Below, piece by piece: positions 9,579 through 19,240 of a stretch of DNA of 64,000 bases. The position numbers and the translations under genes are program-made. This DNA comes from JAMQPK01 sp963761975 (GTDB lineage Bacteria; Acidobacteriota; Vicinamibacteria; Vicinamibacterales; JAMQPK01). The stretch lies in contig CAVXIR010000004.1 of NCBI GenBank assembly GCA_963761975.1, positions 1,364,001 to 1,428,000 of the forward strand, read 5' to 3'. The stretch's first letter is position 1; every line of letters starts with the position of its first letter. The notes beneath the pieces were generated by a model, which had not been told where the DNA came from, did no database searches, and was given only the letters and a program-made list of their open reading frames with translations.

Positions 9579-9620
9579 CCCTCAGCCCTTAGCCCTCAGC
9601 CCTGAGCCCTGAGCCCTATG
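9579..9620. repeat. Heptanucleotide tandem array, six units (CCCTNAG)
   Basis: Six contiguous 7-mers: CCCTCAG, CCCTTAG, CCCTCAG, CCCTGAG, CCCTGAG, CCCTATG. The 42-bp array nearly fills the gap between the start of the propeller gene (9570) and the stop of the kinase (9625). Confidence 0.85.
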
Positions 9621-9624
9621 GCAA

Positions 9625-12519
9625 TCAGCGCGTCTGGTCCAGCAGAACGATATCGCTGGTGGTATCGTGCTTGCCGATAATCAACGTCGAGCCGTCGCGC
9701 GTCCAGGTGACGCCTCGAATGCGCGGTCCCGCGGGCAATTCCAACAACTTCCTGTAAGGCGCTCGAGCATCAGGATCGACGATCCAGATCGCCGCCGGTT
9801 CGCTGACGGGGTTGGTGACGACCGCCAGACGCCGGCCATCGGGAGCCCAAGCCGGTGTGCCAGCCCCGAAGCCCGAGCTGAGATCCGACGGGGGCGGTGG
9901 AAGCGTTGTGTACACCGCCTTTCCCGTGCCGTCGAGAAGCGCCAGCTTGGTGAACGTGGGACCACTGGTTGACGGCGACATATAGGCGATCATGTCGCGT
10001 GTTGGACTCCACGCGGGCTCGGAGGCCGCGCCCGGCGTGAGAAGACGTGCGCGGCTTCCATCCGCGACCGAAACCGTCCAAAGCCCCGGCCAATCGCTGG
10101 TGCCGGCCGCATACACGATTCGGCTACTGTCGGGTGACCAACTGAGGGCTCCAAGGGTCTCAGCGTTGATGAGTTTGCGTAGTGATCCCCCGTCCCTGCC
10201 GACCAACCAGATGCCCCGTTGACCATCCCGATCGGAAACGAAGGCGACCTGGAGGCCGTCTGGCGAAAACATCGGACGATCGTCATTCGATGGTCCAAAC
10301 GTCAAGGGACGCGGGTCCGTACCATCGAGACGCATCGTCCAGAGATTGCGATTGCCCGCGCGCGATGAGTTGAACACCAGCCGATCATCGACGGGTGAGA
10401 CGTTCGGATCGAGATCGCCGTTGTACCCGTCAGTGATCGGCTCGATTTGCGCGACTGATGACGTTACTGAGACGCGATTGAGCGACTGGCGCGGCTCGTA
10501 CAGTGTGCACACGACGATGCGTCCATCCGCCGACATGCGCGGTTCAGCGAATTCCCCGATCCCGAACGTCAATCGACGCGGTTCGCCGCCTGCCGGCGGA
10601 CGCCACCACAAGCTCAAATCGGCAGTCGTTGGATTGGCGGCATAGATGAGGCCACCGGCATCCGCTGTCGGCAACGGGAACATCGCGCGCCGGGCTGTCG
10701 CGACAACCGGTTCCATCGTGCCGCCGCGGGAATTGATCCGATAGATATCTGCCTGATCCAGGTTGCCAACGGGCGTGAACGTGCGAATGAAGTAGATGAA
10801 GCCGTCGCGCGACCACGCCGGCCAATGCACGTGCATGCCGGGTTGCGCCTTGATGATCTCACTTCGCTTCGTGCCATCGCCATCCGCGACCCAGAGCGCG
10901 TCACCGGCGGTTGCGCCCGCGTGAATGAACGCGATTTGTCGACCATCTGTCGACCAGCGAACACCGTAGAGGCCTCCGTCAAGCAGTCTGCGTGGCGGTC
11001 CCGGCAGCGGCGCGGGAATCTCCCATGTGGCGAATGACCCTTTCGCACCGCGTAGTTTTGCCATGACTGCGATGCGTGTGCCATCCGCCGAAATCTCCAG
11101 GCCGCTGATGCCGGTGCCGGTCGTGATGTCGAGGCCAGCTGACGCCGTCAGATTCGCGGGTTCTCCTCCACTGAGGAATTTCACCCACACGTCAGAGGTG
11201 CCACTCGCGTTCGACAGGTATGCCACCCACTTCCCATCCGGCGAAATCACCGGACCCATCTCCTGGGCGGGACCGGTCGTCAGCCGCACCATGCGCGAGA
11301 ATACCGGCGCCGCATCGTTCGACGCCGGACGTCCGGACCAGGTAAGGAGCAACGGCCAACAACGCGACGGCCAACGCGCCCGCGACGGACCACGGAACCC
11401 ATTCCCGCCGCCGCGTCGCATCATTGCGAGATGGTTCAACCGTCGTCGTACCGCTCACCGCATCTTCGATTTCGATTTGCGCGTCAGAGATGTCGCGTAG
11501 CCGCCCCTTGACATCCTTGCGCAGGCAACGGCGGAGGAGACGATGAATGGAAGCCGGTGTCGCCGCGGGCAGCGCCGACCAGTTGGGCTCGCGTTCGGGA
11601 AGGGCGGCGATGGTGTCCGACACGGTCTCGGCGGCAAACGCCGGCCGGGCCGTGAGCAACTCGTACAGGACGCAGGCGAACGCCCAGATGTCGGTACGCT
11701 TGTCGACCGACTGGCCGCGCGCCTGTTCGGGGCTCATGTAGGCCGCCGTGCCCATCACGAGGCCCTCGCGCGTTCCCTCGATCGTGATCGTCGGGCTCCG
11801 GCTGTCAGACGTACGGCCGTCAGTAGCACTGATGATTCGCGCGAGCCCGAAGTCCAGCACCTTCACAACGCCATCCGGCGTGATCTTGATGTTCGCCGGT
11901 TTGAGATCCCGGTGAACGACCCCCTTCTCGTGCGCCGCCTCGAGCGCCTGCGCGATTTGCCGCGCAATGGTCAGCGTGTCGTCGATCGGTAGAGGTCCGT
12001 GCGCGATGCGGTCGTTCAGCGTGTCGCCTTGTACCAGCTCGAGCACCAACGCCCGCACTCCATCCGCATCCTCCAATCCGTAGATCGCGCCGATGTTGGG
12101 ATGATCAGCGACGCGAGCACGCGCGCTTCGCGTTCGAACCGGGCCAGCCGATCGGGATCGCTGGTGAAGAGTCGCGGCAGGATCTTGATGGCCACGTCGC
12201 GACCTAATCTGGTGTCGCGTGCGCGAAAGACCTCCCCCATCCCGCCAACACCGATGCGCTCGTGCACCAGGTAGGCGCCGAGGCGCCGGCCGGTCAATGA
12301 GGTCCCGGCGTCGCTGACCGGCGGCGACGCGGCGGCCACAGCCGGACCATCGAGAAAACCACCCGCCGACGCCTGCTGTGCCAGCAGCGACTCCACCTCC
12401 CGCCGCAGCGCCTCGTCGCCGGCGCACGTGTGAACGAGAAAGGCCCTGCGTTCGCTCTCGTTGCGCGCAAGCGCTGCGTGAAGGATCTCCTCTACTTGCC
12501 GCCACCGTTCAGGTGTCAT
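9625..12519 (-). CDS. Serine/threonine protein kinase with C-terminal PD40 propeller, two frameshifts
   Basis: The product starts MTPERWRQVEEILHAAL, an N-terminal helical module also found in the kinase at 61.4 kb, followed by a complete kinase domain: GVGGMGEVFRAR glycine loop, VAIK lysine, HRDLKPAN catalytic loop, DFG and GTAAYMSPEQ activation segment. A membrane helix (VAGALAVALLAVAPYLV) leads to a periplasmic propeller of PD40 blades ending DIVLLDQTR. The frame breaks near 12103 (one base missing, restoring SLNHPNI) and again near 11330 between the membrane helix and the propeller. The domain order suggests an inner-membrane sensor kinase with the propeller outside. A TATAAT box lies 22 nt upstream. 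Confidence 0.85.
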
Positions 12520-12541
12520 TTGTCAGGATTGCGATGCTTGG

Positions 12542-12547
12542 ATTATA
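12542..12547 (-). promoter_or_regulatory. -10 box (TATAAT, reverse strand) for the 9.6-12.5 kb kinase
   Basis: ATTATAC on the + strand is GTATAAT on the reverse strand, 22 nt before the ATG at 12519. The leader would be about 16 nt. Confidence 0.5.
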
Positions 12548-12613
12548 CGCATCAGGCGTCGAGCTTCTGTGCGTTCGTTCGGATCGACCGTCACTCAGAC
12601 CGGGCGGACGGTG

Positions 12614-12619
12614 TAACCT
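12614..12619 (+). promoter_or_regulatory. -10-like box (TAACCT) directly upstream of the 12.6 kb beta-barrel gene
   Basis: TGTAACCT ends only 6 nt before the ATG at 12626, and there is no Shine-Dalgarno. The predicted transcription start would be at or next to the A of the start codon. Confidence 0.35.
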
Positions 12620-12625
12620 CGCAAC

Positions 12626-13309
12626 ATGAAGTTCGGATTCCTCCATGGCCTGCGGTCGAAAGGACCGACCGCCTGCCTGACGCTTCAAGCGCTACTGGCG
12701 CTCGCGACACCCGCGCGTGCGCAGTATGTCCAGCTCGACTCGTTCGAGGTGACGCCGTTTGTCGGCGCCAGGTTTGGAGGGACCTTCGACGTGCGGCCGG
12801 AGCAGCAGTCGCAGATTCAGGCCACCTGGAAAGACGCTTCGAGCTATGGTCTGTCTGCCGGTGTCCGTTTCGATGACTTCTCCTTGATTGAGTTCCGATG
12901 GACGCGGTCGACGTCGACGCTGCGGTTCGACGCGCCATTGGGTCTCCTCGGCGCGTCGCTCGGAGACGTCATGTTGAACCAGTTTCACGCCGACTTCACG
13001 CGTGACTTCGTCATCCCCGAAGTAAGAGGGCTCCGATCGTTTGTGACGGGCAGCGTCGGTGCTACGCAGGTCGTCGCCGCGCACGATAGCTTCACGCGTT
13101 TCTCGTTCGGCTTCGGCGCCGGATTGAAACAATTTCTGGGCTCCAGGTTCGCGATACGCGCCGAGGCGAAATGGCTGCCAATCCTGGTTGATCCAGAAGT
13201 TGGCCCATGGGCGTGTGGCACGGTCGGAGTCGGCGGCTGTCTTGTGGTCCTGACTGGATCACTGATGCAACAGATCGAACTCAGCGTCGGGCCGGTCGTG
13301 CGCTTCTGA
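12626..13309 (+). CDS. Outer-membrane beta-barrel protein
   Basis: A 227-residue protein with a long n-region, a hydrophobic signal segment (LTLQALLALATPARAQ) and antiparallel-strand patterns through the rest: FEVTPFVGARFGG, YGLSAGVRFDD, LIEFRWTRS, FGFGAGLKQFLG and a terminal ELSVGPVVRF that ends in an aromatic residue, as outer-membrane barrels do. The length fits an eight-stranded barrel. The ligand or role is unknown. It is divergent from the kinase at 9.6-12.5 kb and its start appears leaderless. Confidence 0.7.
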   Translation: MKFGFLHGLRSKGPTACLTLQALLALATPARAQYVQLDSFEVTPFVGARFGGTFDVRPEQQSQIQATWKDASSYGLSAGVRFDDFSLIEFRWTRSTSTLRFDAPLGLLGASLGDVMLNQFHADFTRDFVIPEVRGLRSFVTGSVGATQVVAAHDSFTRFSFGFGAGLKQFLGSRFAIRAEAKWLPILVDPEVGPWACGTVGVGGCLVVLTGSLMQQIELSVGPVVRF

Positions 13310-13490
13310 CGAAACGGACGCGGGCCGCCACCAGCGTGATTCTGGACCACACTTGGACGCGATCAGCAAACGGTTGCTCACTTCCCCGTTGGTCATCCGA
13401 CACCCTCCGGGCTACTCCTCCAATGGGGACAGAGCGGCGAGCGTCAGCATTGATGAGCGATGCAGACATTGCGCGTCGGACAGGTTACGT

Positions 13491-13532
13491 CTCTCGGCTC
13501 TCAGCTCTCAGCCCTGAGCCCTCAGCCCTACG
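13491..13532. repeat. Heptanucleotide tandem array, six units (CYCTCAG)
   Basis: Six contiguous 7-mers: CTCTCGG, CTCTCAG, CTCTCAG, CCCTGAG, CCCTCAG, CCCTACG. It ends 4 bp from the stop codon of the M48 gene. It shares the unit type with the array at 9579-9620; the rest of the gap from 13310 holds no recognisable gene. Confidence 0.85.
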
Positions 13533-13536
13533 GAGG

Positions 13537-14985
13537 TCAGGATCCAGCGACCACGATCTTGATCCGTTCGCCCGGCTTCGGCTGCTCGTCGATGGCGTGA
13601 TCGTTCATGATGGCCAGCGTCGATGCGGTGACAAGGCCCTTGCCTGCGCGCTGCGCGATCGACTGCCACGTATCGCCCGCGCGTGCGGTGTAGAGATCGA
13701 TGAGGTTCGGCTCGATGGCGTCGGCTTCGTCCTGGCTGAGCTGCCGGAACGACTGAATCGTCTGGTCGAAGAGGCCTGACACGCGCGGATAAAAATCGGG
13801 CGAGGCAATGCCGCCGATGAAATACGTATTGCGCCCCGAAACGAAGTGCGCGCCGCGCGCCATCACCTTGCCGATGCCCGAGGCGTTCCCTTCGTAGGTG
13901 CCCACAACAGCCTCGAGACCGTCGACGTTCGTCAGCGTCGAATCGATCGCCTTGTAGCCCGATTCGCGCATGTGGCGCTGCGCCGTATCGCCGAGCGAGC
14001 GTCCCATCCTCGGCTCGATCGTGCGCAGCACCATGAACACCTTGTTGCCCGGCTCTTGCGCCACCACCTGCTCTTCGCTGTTGGTGATTTCCCACCCTTC
14101 AGGAAACTCGACGGCAAACTTCAGTGGCGGATGGAGGAACAGATTGCCGCGCACGACACCCTCTTCGGGGTTATCGCCGAACACCATGCCGTCGATGCGC
14201 GCGAGATAGCCGTCGCGATCGACCGTCCACGTCCCACCTTCACCGCCGGTCGCACGCACTTTGCTGACCGTCTCGCCCACGCGCTGGGCGCGATTGTCGG
14301 GCTGCGGATGCGTGGCCAGCCAGTTCGGCACACCGTTGCGATCGGTGACCTCGGCAATTCGCGCGAGCGTCGTCAGAAATGCGGGCACCTCGTCCGGATC
14401 CCATCCGCCACCGGCTGTGTACTCTGCGCCCAGCGCATCGGCCTGCAGCTCGTCGTCGCGTCCAAACTTGAGGAACAGAATGCCGACGCCGCTTTGGGCG
14501 AGATCGGCAAACGGCCGCACCTGTGGCACAAAGATGCTGCCGACGAGCACGCCAAGCGACGCGCCCATGCCCCGCGTGTACTGCTGAGCCGAATGGCGCG
14601 CCGTGACATGCCCAATCTCGTGGCCCAGCACGCCCACGAGCTGCGCTTCGTTGTCGAGATACGGCAAGATACCGCGCGTGATGTAGATAAAACCGCCAGG
14701 GAGCGCAAACGCGTTGACGGCCGGCGAGTCGACAATCGCAAAACTCCAGGGCAGATTTGGCCGCTGCGATCGCTTGGCCAGGCCCATGCCGAGCTCCTGC
14801 ACGTAGCGCTGCATTGCATCGTCTTCGTACAGGCCCATCTCTTGTCGCACCTGCGCGTCGAGCTCGCGCCCGAGGTTGATCTCCTGCTCTTCGCTCATGA
14901 ACGACAACTCGCGCTTGCCCGTCACCGGGTTGGTCGCGCAGGCTGTCACCAGGACGGCCGCAAGAAGTGCAAGCAGAAGTCTCAT
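13537..14985 (-). CDS. M48 family zinc metalloprotease lipoprotein (BepA/LoiP-like)
   Basis: A 482-residue protein. The N-terminus is a lipoprotein signal with lipobox LVTAC (Cys16), so it should be anchored to a membrane facing the periplasm. HEIGH at residues 122-126 supplies two zinc ligands and the catalytic Glu, and DDELQAD downstream supplies the third ligand, as in M48 enzymes. The C-terminal half after about residue 280 is a separate mixed domain and ends in a LysM-like stretch (YTARAGDTWQSIAQRAGKG ... PKPGERIKI). The family degrades misfolded envelope proteins in other bacteria. AGGGG lies 6 nt before the start. Heptanucleotide arrays flank the gene on both sides. Confidence 0.9.
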   Translation of the reverse strand: MRLLLALLAAVLVTACATNPVTGKRELSFMSEEQEINLGRELDAQVRQEMGLYEDDAMQRYVQELGMGLAKRSQRPNLPWSFAIVDSPAVNAFALPGGFIYITRGILPYLDNEAQLVGVLGHEIGHVTARHSAQQYTRGMGASLGVLVGSIFVPQVRPFADLAQSGVGILFLKFGRDDELQADALGAEYTAGGGWDPDEVPAFLTTLARIAEVTDRNGVPNWLATHPQPDNRAQRVGETVSKVRATGGEGGTWTVDRDGYLARIDGMVFGDNPEEGVVRGNLFLHPPLKFAVEFPEGWEITNSEEQVVAQEPGNKVFMVLRTIEPRMGRSLGDTAQRHMRESGYKAIDSTLTNVDGLEAVVGTYEGNASGIGKVMARGAHFVSGRNTYFIGGIASPDFYPRVSGLFDQTIQSFRQLSQDEADAIEPNLIDLYTARAGDTWQSIAQRAGKGLVTASTLAIMNDHAIDEQPKPGERIKIVVAGS

Positions 14986-14998
14986 CAGTGCCCCTGAC

Positions 14999-15040
14999 TA
15001 GCTGGTAGCCGGTAGCTCGTAGCCGATCGCTCGTAGCTGG
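14999..15040. repeat. Heptanucleotide tandem array, six units (TAGCYSG)
   Basis: Six contiguous 7-mers: TAGCTGG, TAGCCGG, TAGCTCG, TAGCCGA, TCGCTCG, TAGCTGG. Same unit length and copy number as the arrays at 9.6 and 13.5 kb but a different unit sequence. It lies just upstream of the M48 gene start. Confidence 0.8.
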
Positions 15041-15319
15041 GTCGCGATTGCACTCGATTGGGGACATTTCGTGCCGTTCCCGTCGAGATGATAGCCGTTG
15101 TGCAACCCACGTACCAGTAGCTGTGGCTACTTTGGCCAACGGCCGGATGCCGTTGAATCCAGTTGCGCTTTCGAGCACGCGGCTGTTGAGTGACGGGAAA
15201 TTCGGAATCCCTCGCGGGCAGTGTGACACTCAGGTGACGAACCTGATGCTCGAGCGTATTCAGCCCTCCATACCTCTATGTGCGCGAAGGCTGGCCGTTA
15301 GGGCTCACAAGACACTGGC
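15041..15319. other. Intergenic region without a recognisable gene
   Basis: Between the heptanucleotide array and the first small coiled-coil gene. It contains small self-complementary stretches (for example TAGCTGTGGCTA) but no coding pattern with a plausible start and composition was found. Confidence 0.4.
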
Positions 15320-15715
15320 ATGCCTTTCGGCTTGACGGCGTCTCCAGACGATGACATCGTCGTCGATGGGTCAGAGAAGGATGCGTTTTCCATGTCGGTC
15401 CGTGCACTCAGAGAGAGACTCGGCAACGAGGGGATGGACGGCCTTCATATCGTCATCGACGATAGAGGCGGGCAATGGAAGGATGACGTGCTTGCGATAA
15501 CCGGCGAGCGATTCGAAGCGCGGCTCGCGCAGGAAATTGGAGCGCTGCGGGTAGACATCGCGAAAGAGCTCGCTTCGGTGCGCGTGGAGATGGCGAGAGA
15601 ATTCGCAGAAACCCGCGCCAGCCTTATGAAGTGGTCGTTCCTCTTCTGGATCGGTCAGTTCGCCGCGGTCAGCGCGATGATGACGTTCCTGCTGAGAACC
15701 ATCGGCACACAATAG
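15320..15715 (+). CDS. Small coiled-coil membrane-anchored protein, copy 1
   Basis: 131 residues from ATG 15320, or 107 from the ATG at 15392, which has AGAGAAGG upstream. The core is a charged region (GERFEARLAQEIGALRVDIAKEL and ASVRVEMAREFAE) predicted as a coiled coil, followed by one C-terminal membrane helix (FLFWIGQFAAVSAMMTFLL). The layout resembles small DUF1640/CCDC90-like proteins. It is a close relative of the gene at 15940-16314, and the similarity extends into the upstream sequence in the same frame, so the longer start may be real. No enzymatic motif is seen. Confidence 0.65.
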   Translation: MPFGLTASPDDDIVVDGSEKDAFSMSVRALRERLGNEGMDGLHIVIDDRGGQWKDDVLAITGERFEARLAQEIGALRVDIAKELASVRVEMAREFAETRASLMKWSFLFWIGQFAAVSAMMTFLLRTIGTQ

Positions 15716-15716
15716 T

Positions 15717-15935
15717 TCAGCGTGCCGGATTCTTACGAGCGGCCGCCGTTTTCTCCACAAACAGCACCGCGTCGAAAGCCTCGACGATTGGGACATTCAG
15801 GAGGAACGCGGGCGCCTGGTCGTCAGCATAACAGCAACCGATCTGGCGGGTTTGTCGCAACTGCCGGAACCACTCGGGTGCCTGGCGAAGATCGGCCGCG
15901 AAGAGTGGAAGGCCCGCTTGCGCTGGCACGCCTTT
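15717..15935 (-). pseudogene. C-terminal fragment of an erythromycin-esterase-family protein
   Basis: On the reverse strand this stretch encodes about 70 residues (AGLPLFAADLRQ, RQIGCCYADD, FDAVLFVEKTAAA) that fit the C-terminal end of erythromycin esterase-type proteins, where similar ALDLR and FDALLFVD-TTAA blocks are usual. No start codon or N-terminal domain is present; the open frame runs into the antisense of the neighbouring copy 2. It sits exactly between the two copies of the small coiled-coil gene and looks like debris of a rearrangement. The assignment is by recalled family pattern. Confidence 0.5.
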
Positions 15936-15939
15936 CGGC

Positions 15940-16314
15940 TTGACGACGTTCGTGGACGATGGCATCGTCGTCGTCGGGTCAAGAAAGGTTGTCAGTTCCA
16001 TGTCAGTGGCTCGAGCGCTCAGAGAAAGGCTCGGCAACGATGCGATGGCTGAGCTTCAAATCGTCATCGACAATAGCGGCCTGAAGTGGAAGGAAGATGT
16101 GCTTGCTATAACGGGCGAACGATTCGAACGCCGGCTCTCCGAAGAAATGGGGCACCTGCGGGTCGACATGGCAAAAGAATTCGCAGCCCTGCGCGTTGAG
16201 ATGGCGAAAGAGTTTGCCACCGTCTTGAAGTGGTCCTTTCTGTTCTGGATTGGTCAGTTCGCTGCGGTCAGCGCGATGACCGCATTCCTGCTGAGAACAG
16301 TCGGCACGCGCTGA
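15940..16314 (+). CDS. Small coiled-coil membrane-anchored protein, copy 2
   Basis: 124 residues if the TTG at 15940 is used, 104 from the ATG at 16000 (AAGAAAGG upstream). It matches copy 1 along its whole length: SV-RALRERLGN, VLAITGERFE-RL, VEMAKEFA, WSFLFWIGQFAAVSAM and a terminal FLLRTVGTR. The two upstream regions also align (CCTTTCGGCTTGACG in both), so a segment of about 400 bp was duplicated. The stop is 1 nt from the last codon of the convergent ADOP gene. Confidence 0.65.
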   Translation: MTTFVDDGIVVVGSRKVVSSMSVARALRERLGNDAMAELQIVIDNSGLKWKEDVLAITGERFERRLSEEMGHLRVDMAKEFAALRVEMAKEFATVLKWSFLFWIGQFAAVSAMTAFLLRTVGTR

Positions 16315-16315
16315 C

Positions 16316-19046
16316 TCAGTCGTACCTCAGTGCGACGACCGGATGAATCCGAAACGCACGGAGCACTGGCGGAAGTGCCGCAACGACGCCGGTGATAAAC
16401 AGCACCGCAGCCGCAGTCGCATACACGCGCGGATCGCGGGGCGGAAGGCCGAACAGCATGCTGGTGAGCATGTCGCTCGCCCCAAGCGCCAGAACAATGC
16501 CGAGTCCGGACACCGGTCACGATGACGGCAATGGTACCCCGTGCCACAGACCAAAGCACATGGCGGTGATTCGCACCGAGCGCAATGCGCAGCCCAAGCT
16601 CCGCCGTCCTTCGCGCCACGGTGTACACGACGATGCCGTAAATGCCGATACCTGCCAGGATCAGCGCCAGACTGCCCAACAGACCGGATATCGTCGCAAG
16701 CAGGCGTTCGTTCGCGGTGCGCTCATCAATCTGACGCGTCAGCAGTGTCAAGCCCAGCACTGGCATGTTGGGAGCCATCGCGTTGACGGCTGCCGGTATC
16801 TGACGGAGAACAAATGGCTCCTGACCCGCTGGGGTGCGGATCGCGAAGACATATTCGCCCTCGGCCGGCCGCTGAAAGAATGGCACGTAGAACATCCGCT
16901 CGGCGCCTTCCCTCAGGCCGTCGTACATCACGTTGGGAACCACGCCGATAATTTCCGGGGTCAGCGTCGTACTGCCTCTGATCTCGATGCGGTTTCCGAT
17001 GGGATCCCGCCCGGCGAAATAGTAGTTCGCGGCACTCTCACTGATGAGGGCCACGTGTGGCGAGGTCTCCGCGTCATTTTGCGTGATAGCTCGACCCCGA
17101 AGAATCGGAATCCCGAACGTGGCGAAGTAGTCTGGACCGACGGTGTTCACGTTCGCGATGAGATCGGCATCGCTCTGCGGCACAAACCCAGGGATAACGA
17201 TCCCTTTCCCGTCCTCATTGCCGCTCAACGGCGAAACGGTGGCAAGCGTGGCGCGCTCCACGCCCTGAAGCGCATTCAGCCGTTCCAGAATGCGTCGATG
17301 AAGCGCGGTCAGCGGCTCGCCTTCCAAGCCCGTGCCGTCTGCGTCCAGTGAGAACGTGATCACGCCACTGCCCGAGAAGCCCATCTCCTGCCCGCGCAGG
17401 TTTCTCAACGTGGCTCCGAAGAACGCTGCCGCAACGACAACCATCAGCGATAACGCCACCTGCGCCGCGACGAACACACTGCCGAGACGAGCGCCATGCC
17501 GGTTCTGGGTGCGGCCGGTCATACGAAGATCCTCGGCGTTGACACGCCTTGTCAGCCAGACAGGCGCGATTGAGAAGAGGAGTCCCGTGAGCAGTGCGAG
17601 CGCCAGCGCAAACAGGAACACGCGGTAGTCCGATTCAATGCGTAGATCCGCAGGCAGGCCGTTGCCTGGGAGGTATCGGACGCTCCAGGTTGCCACCAGG
17701 AATCCCAGAACCGCAGCGACGGTCGCGAGCGACACGCTCTCGACAATGGTCTGTCGGACCACCTGGAATCGAGTGGATCCGAGTGCGAGGCGAACCGCCA
17801 CTTCACGCTGTCGAGCGGATGCTCTCGCCAGCAGAAGCATCGCCCAGTTCGTGGAGGCGAGCAGCAGCAGCATGCCGATCATGACCGACACGATCACCGC
17901 CGGCATCGTAAACCGCTCGCGGACGGTGCCGGGCGTGGCCAACCCATTGGCGAGCGGCACCAACTCAACCCGCTGCGACCGCAGTCTGTCGCGAAGTCTG
18001 CCGTCTGCACCCTTGGCAAACTCGCGAACCAACGTTGTCAATTCGCCGCCGGCGGCAAAGGCGGACCCGTCCGGCGGCAGTCGAACGATCAGGGCCATCG
18101 AGGCCCATCCTGTGCGGTATTCGGAGCCGTCGATCGGAACTGTGACGTCGACCCGTCTGCCGACTTCGATGCCGAAGAATTCTCGCCTTGTGACGCCGAT
18201 GACGAGGTGCGGCACGTCATCCACTCGGATGGTCCGCCCAAGAACTCCCGGGTCGCGTGCGAATCGCCGTGCCCAGTAACTATCGCTGAGCACCGCAACC
18301 TGTCCACGCGTTGCGCCTCGTTCGTCCTCCGGCGCGATCAACCGCCCGATTTGTGGCGATATTCCCAAACCCGAAAAGTAATCACCGCTCACCTGCAGGC
18401 CGCTGAGCGCCTCGACTTGACCGTCCACAATCACCTTCATGTTGCTGCGGCGATGAGCGATGAAGGCTGCCGACAGACTTCGCGTCCCATCTCTTACATA
18501 CTCGAACCAGCTGTAGTTGCCCCCTTCCGACGTGCGCGACTCATTGACGTAGGTGATGTGAAAAAGGCGATGTGGTTCGTGTACCGGCAGCGGCCGAAAG
18601 ACAAGCGTGTTGACGATGCTGAAGGCCGCTACGTTCGAGCCGATGGCGAACGCGAGCGACAAGACGACGGGAATCGTGAAGGAGGGACTCCGAGCGAGGG
18701 ATCGCCAGGCGTTTCGAAGGTCGTGCCAGAGATCGGCGAACACGTGTCCCGTAGGGGCTCTCGGTGTGATGGGCGGCGGCGACTGCGCCTGCCGGAGCGG
18801 CGCCATATGATTCGCCAGGACGTTCCCGCTCCGGAAATCGGCGAGCGCCAGGCGCGTGGCTTCTTCCGGAGACACACCCTCTGCGATCAACTCACGCCAG
18901 CGATCTTCGAGATGCTGCGAGAGCTCGTCGACGATCTCCGCCTCGCGCGTGGGCGAGAGCTGTAGCGACGACAACCGTGTGCGTACTTCGTGTGCCCAAC
19001 GAGTCCTGATCGCCGCATCGTTTGCCGGAGTTGAAGGGTCAGGCAT
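16316..19046 (-). CDS. ADOP family ABC-type permease, frameshifted near its C-terminus
   Basis: Start ATG 19046 has GGGAGG 5 nt upstream. Layout: N-terminal helical leader (EIVDELSQHLEDRW), membrane helix (FTIPVVLSLAFAIGSNVAAFS), MacB-like periplasmic domain, FtsX block near 17.85 kb, second periplasmic domain, final FtsX block. The frame breaks at about 16508, where one extra C changes TGVGLGIVLALG into a run-on that stops at 16254; the true last helices (MLFGLPPRDP ... VVALRYD) lie in the other frame up to 16316. Unlike the two PadR cassettes it has no regulator gene next to it, but a PadR-like operator lies upstream. Confidence 0.85.
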
Positions 19047-19090
19047 GTTCGCCTCCCGTGACACGGCGCACGGCCTCCACACGCGTGTTG

Positions 19091-19137
19091 ATACCTGTCA
19101 TGAACAGATATTATGTAGACAGGTATAACGCTGTCAA
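19091..19137 (-). promoter_or_regulatory. Promoter/operator of the 16.3-19.0 kb ADOP gene
   Basis: On the reverse strand TTGACA (19132-19137) is followed after 16 nt by CATAAT (19110-19115). The -10 lies between two arms of a perfect 9-bp inverted repeat, ATACCTGTC (19091-19099) and GACAGGTAT (19118-19126). The arrangement suggests repression by a dimeric regulator, plausibly a PadR protein encoded elsewhere; the half-site differs from those of the two PadR cassettes. Confidence 0.55.
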
Positions 19138-19225
19138 ACGCGGCGTTTGCTACGACCGTCACTGTGTGTCCGACAGCCTTCACCTCCAGTAGGCTGCCTC
19201 TGCCGCGAGCAGCGCGTTCTGCCCG

Positions 19226-19231
19226 TATAAT
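19226..19231 (+). promoter_or_regulatory. -10 box (GTATAAT) for a leaderless TTG-start kinase
   Basis: TATAAT ends 9 nt before the TTG at 19241; no Shine-Dalgarno exists. The same arrangement precedes the kinases at 22003 and 42166. Confidence 0.65.
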
Positions 19232-19240
19232 TCACCTCGT

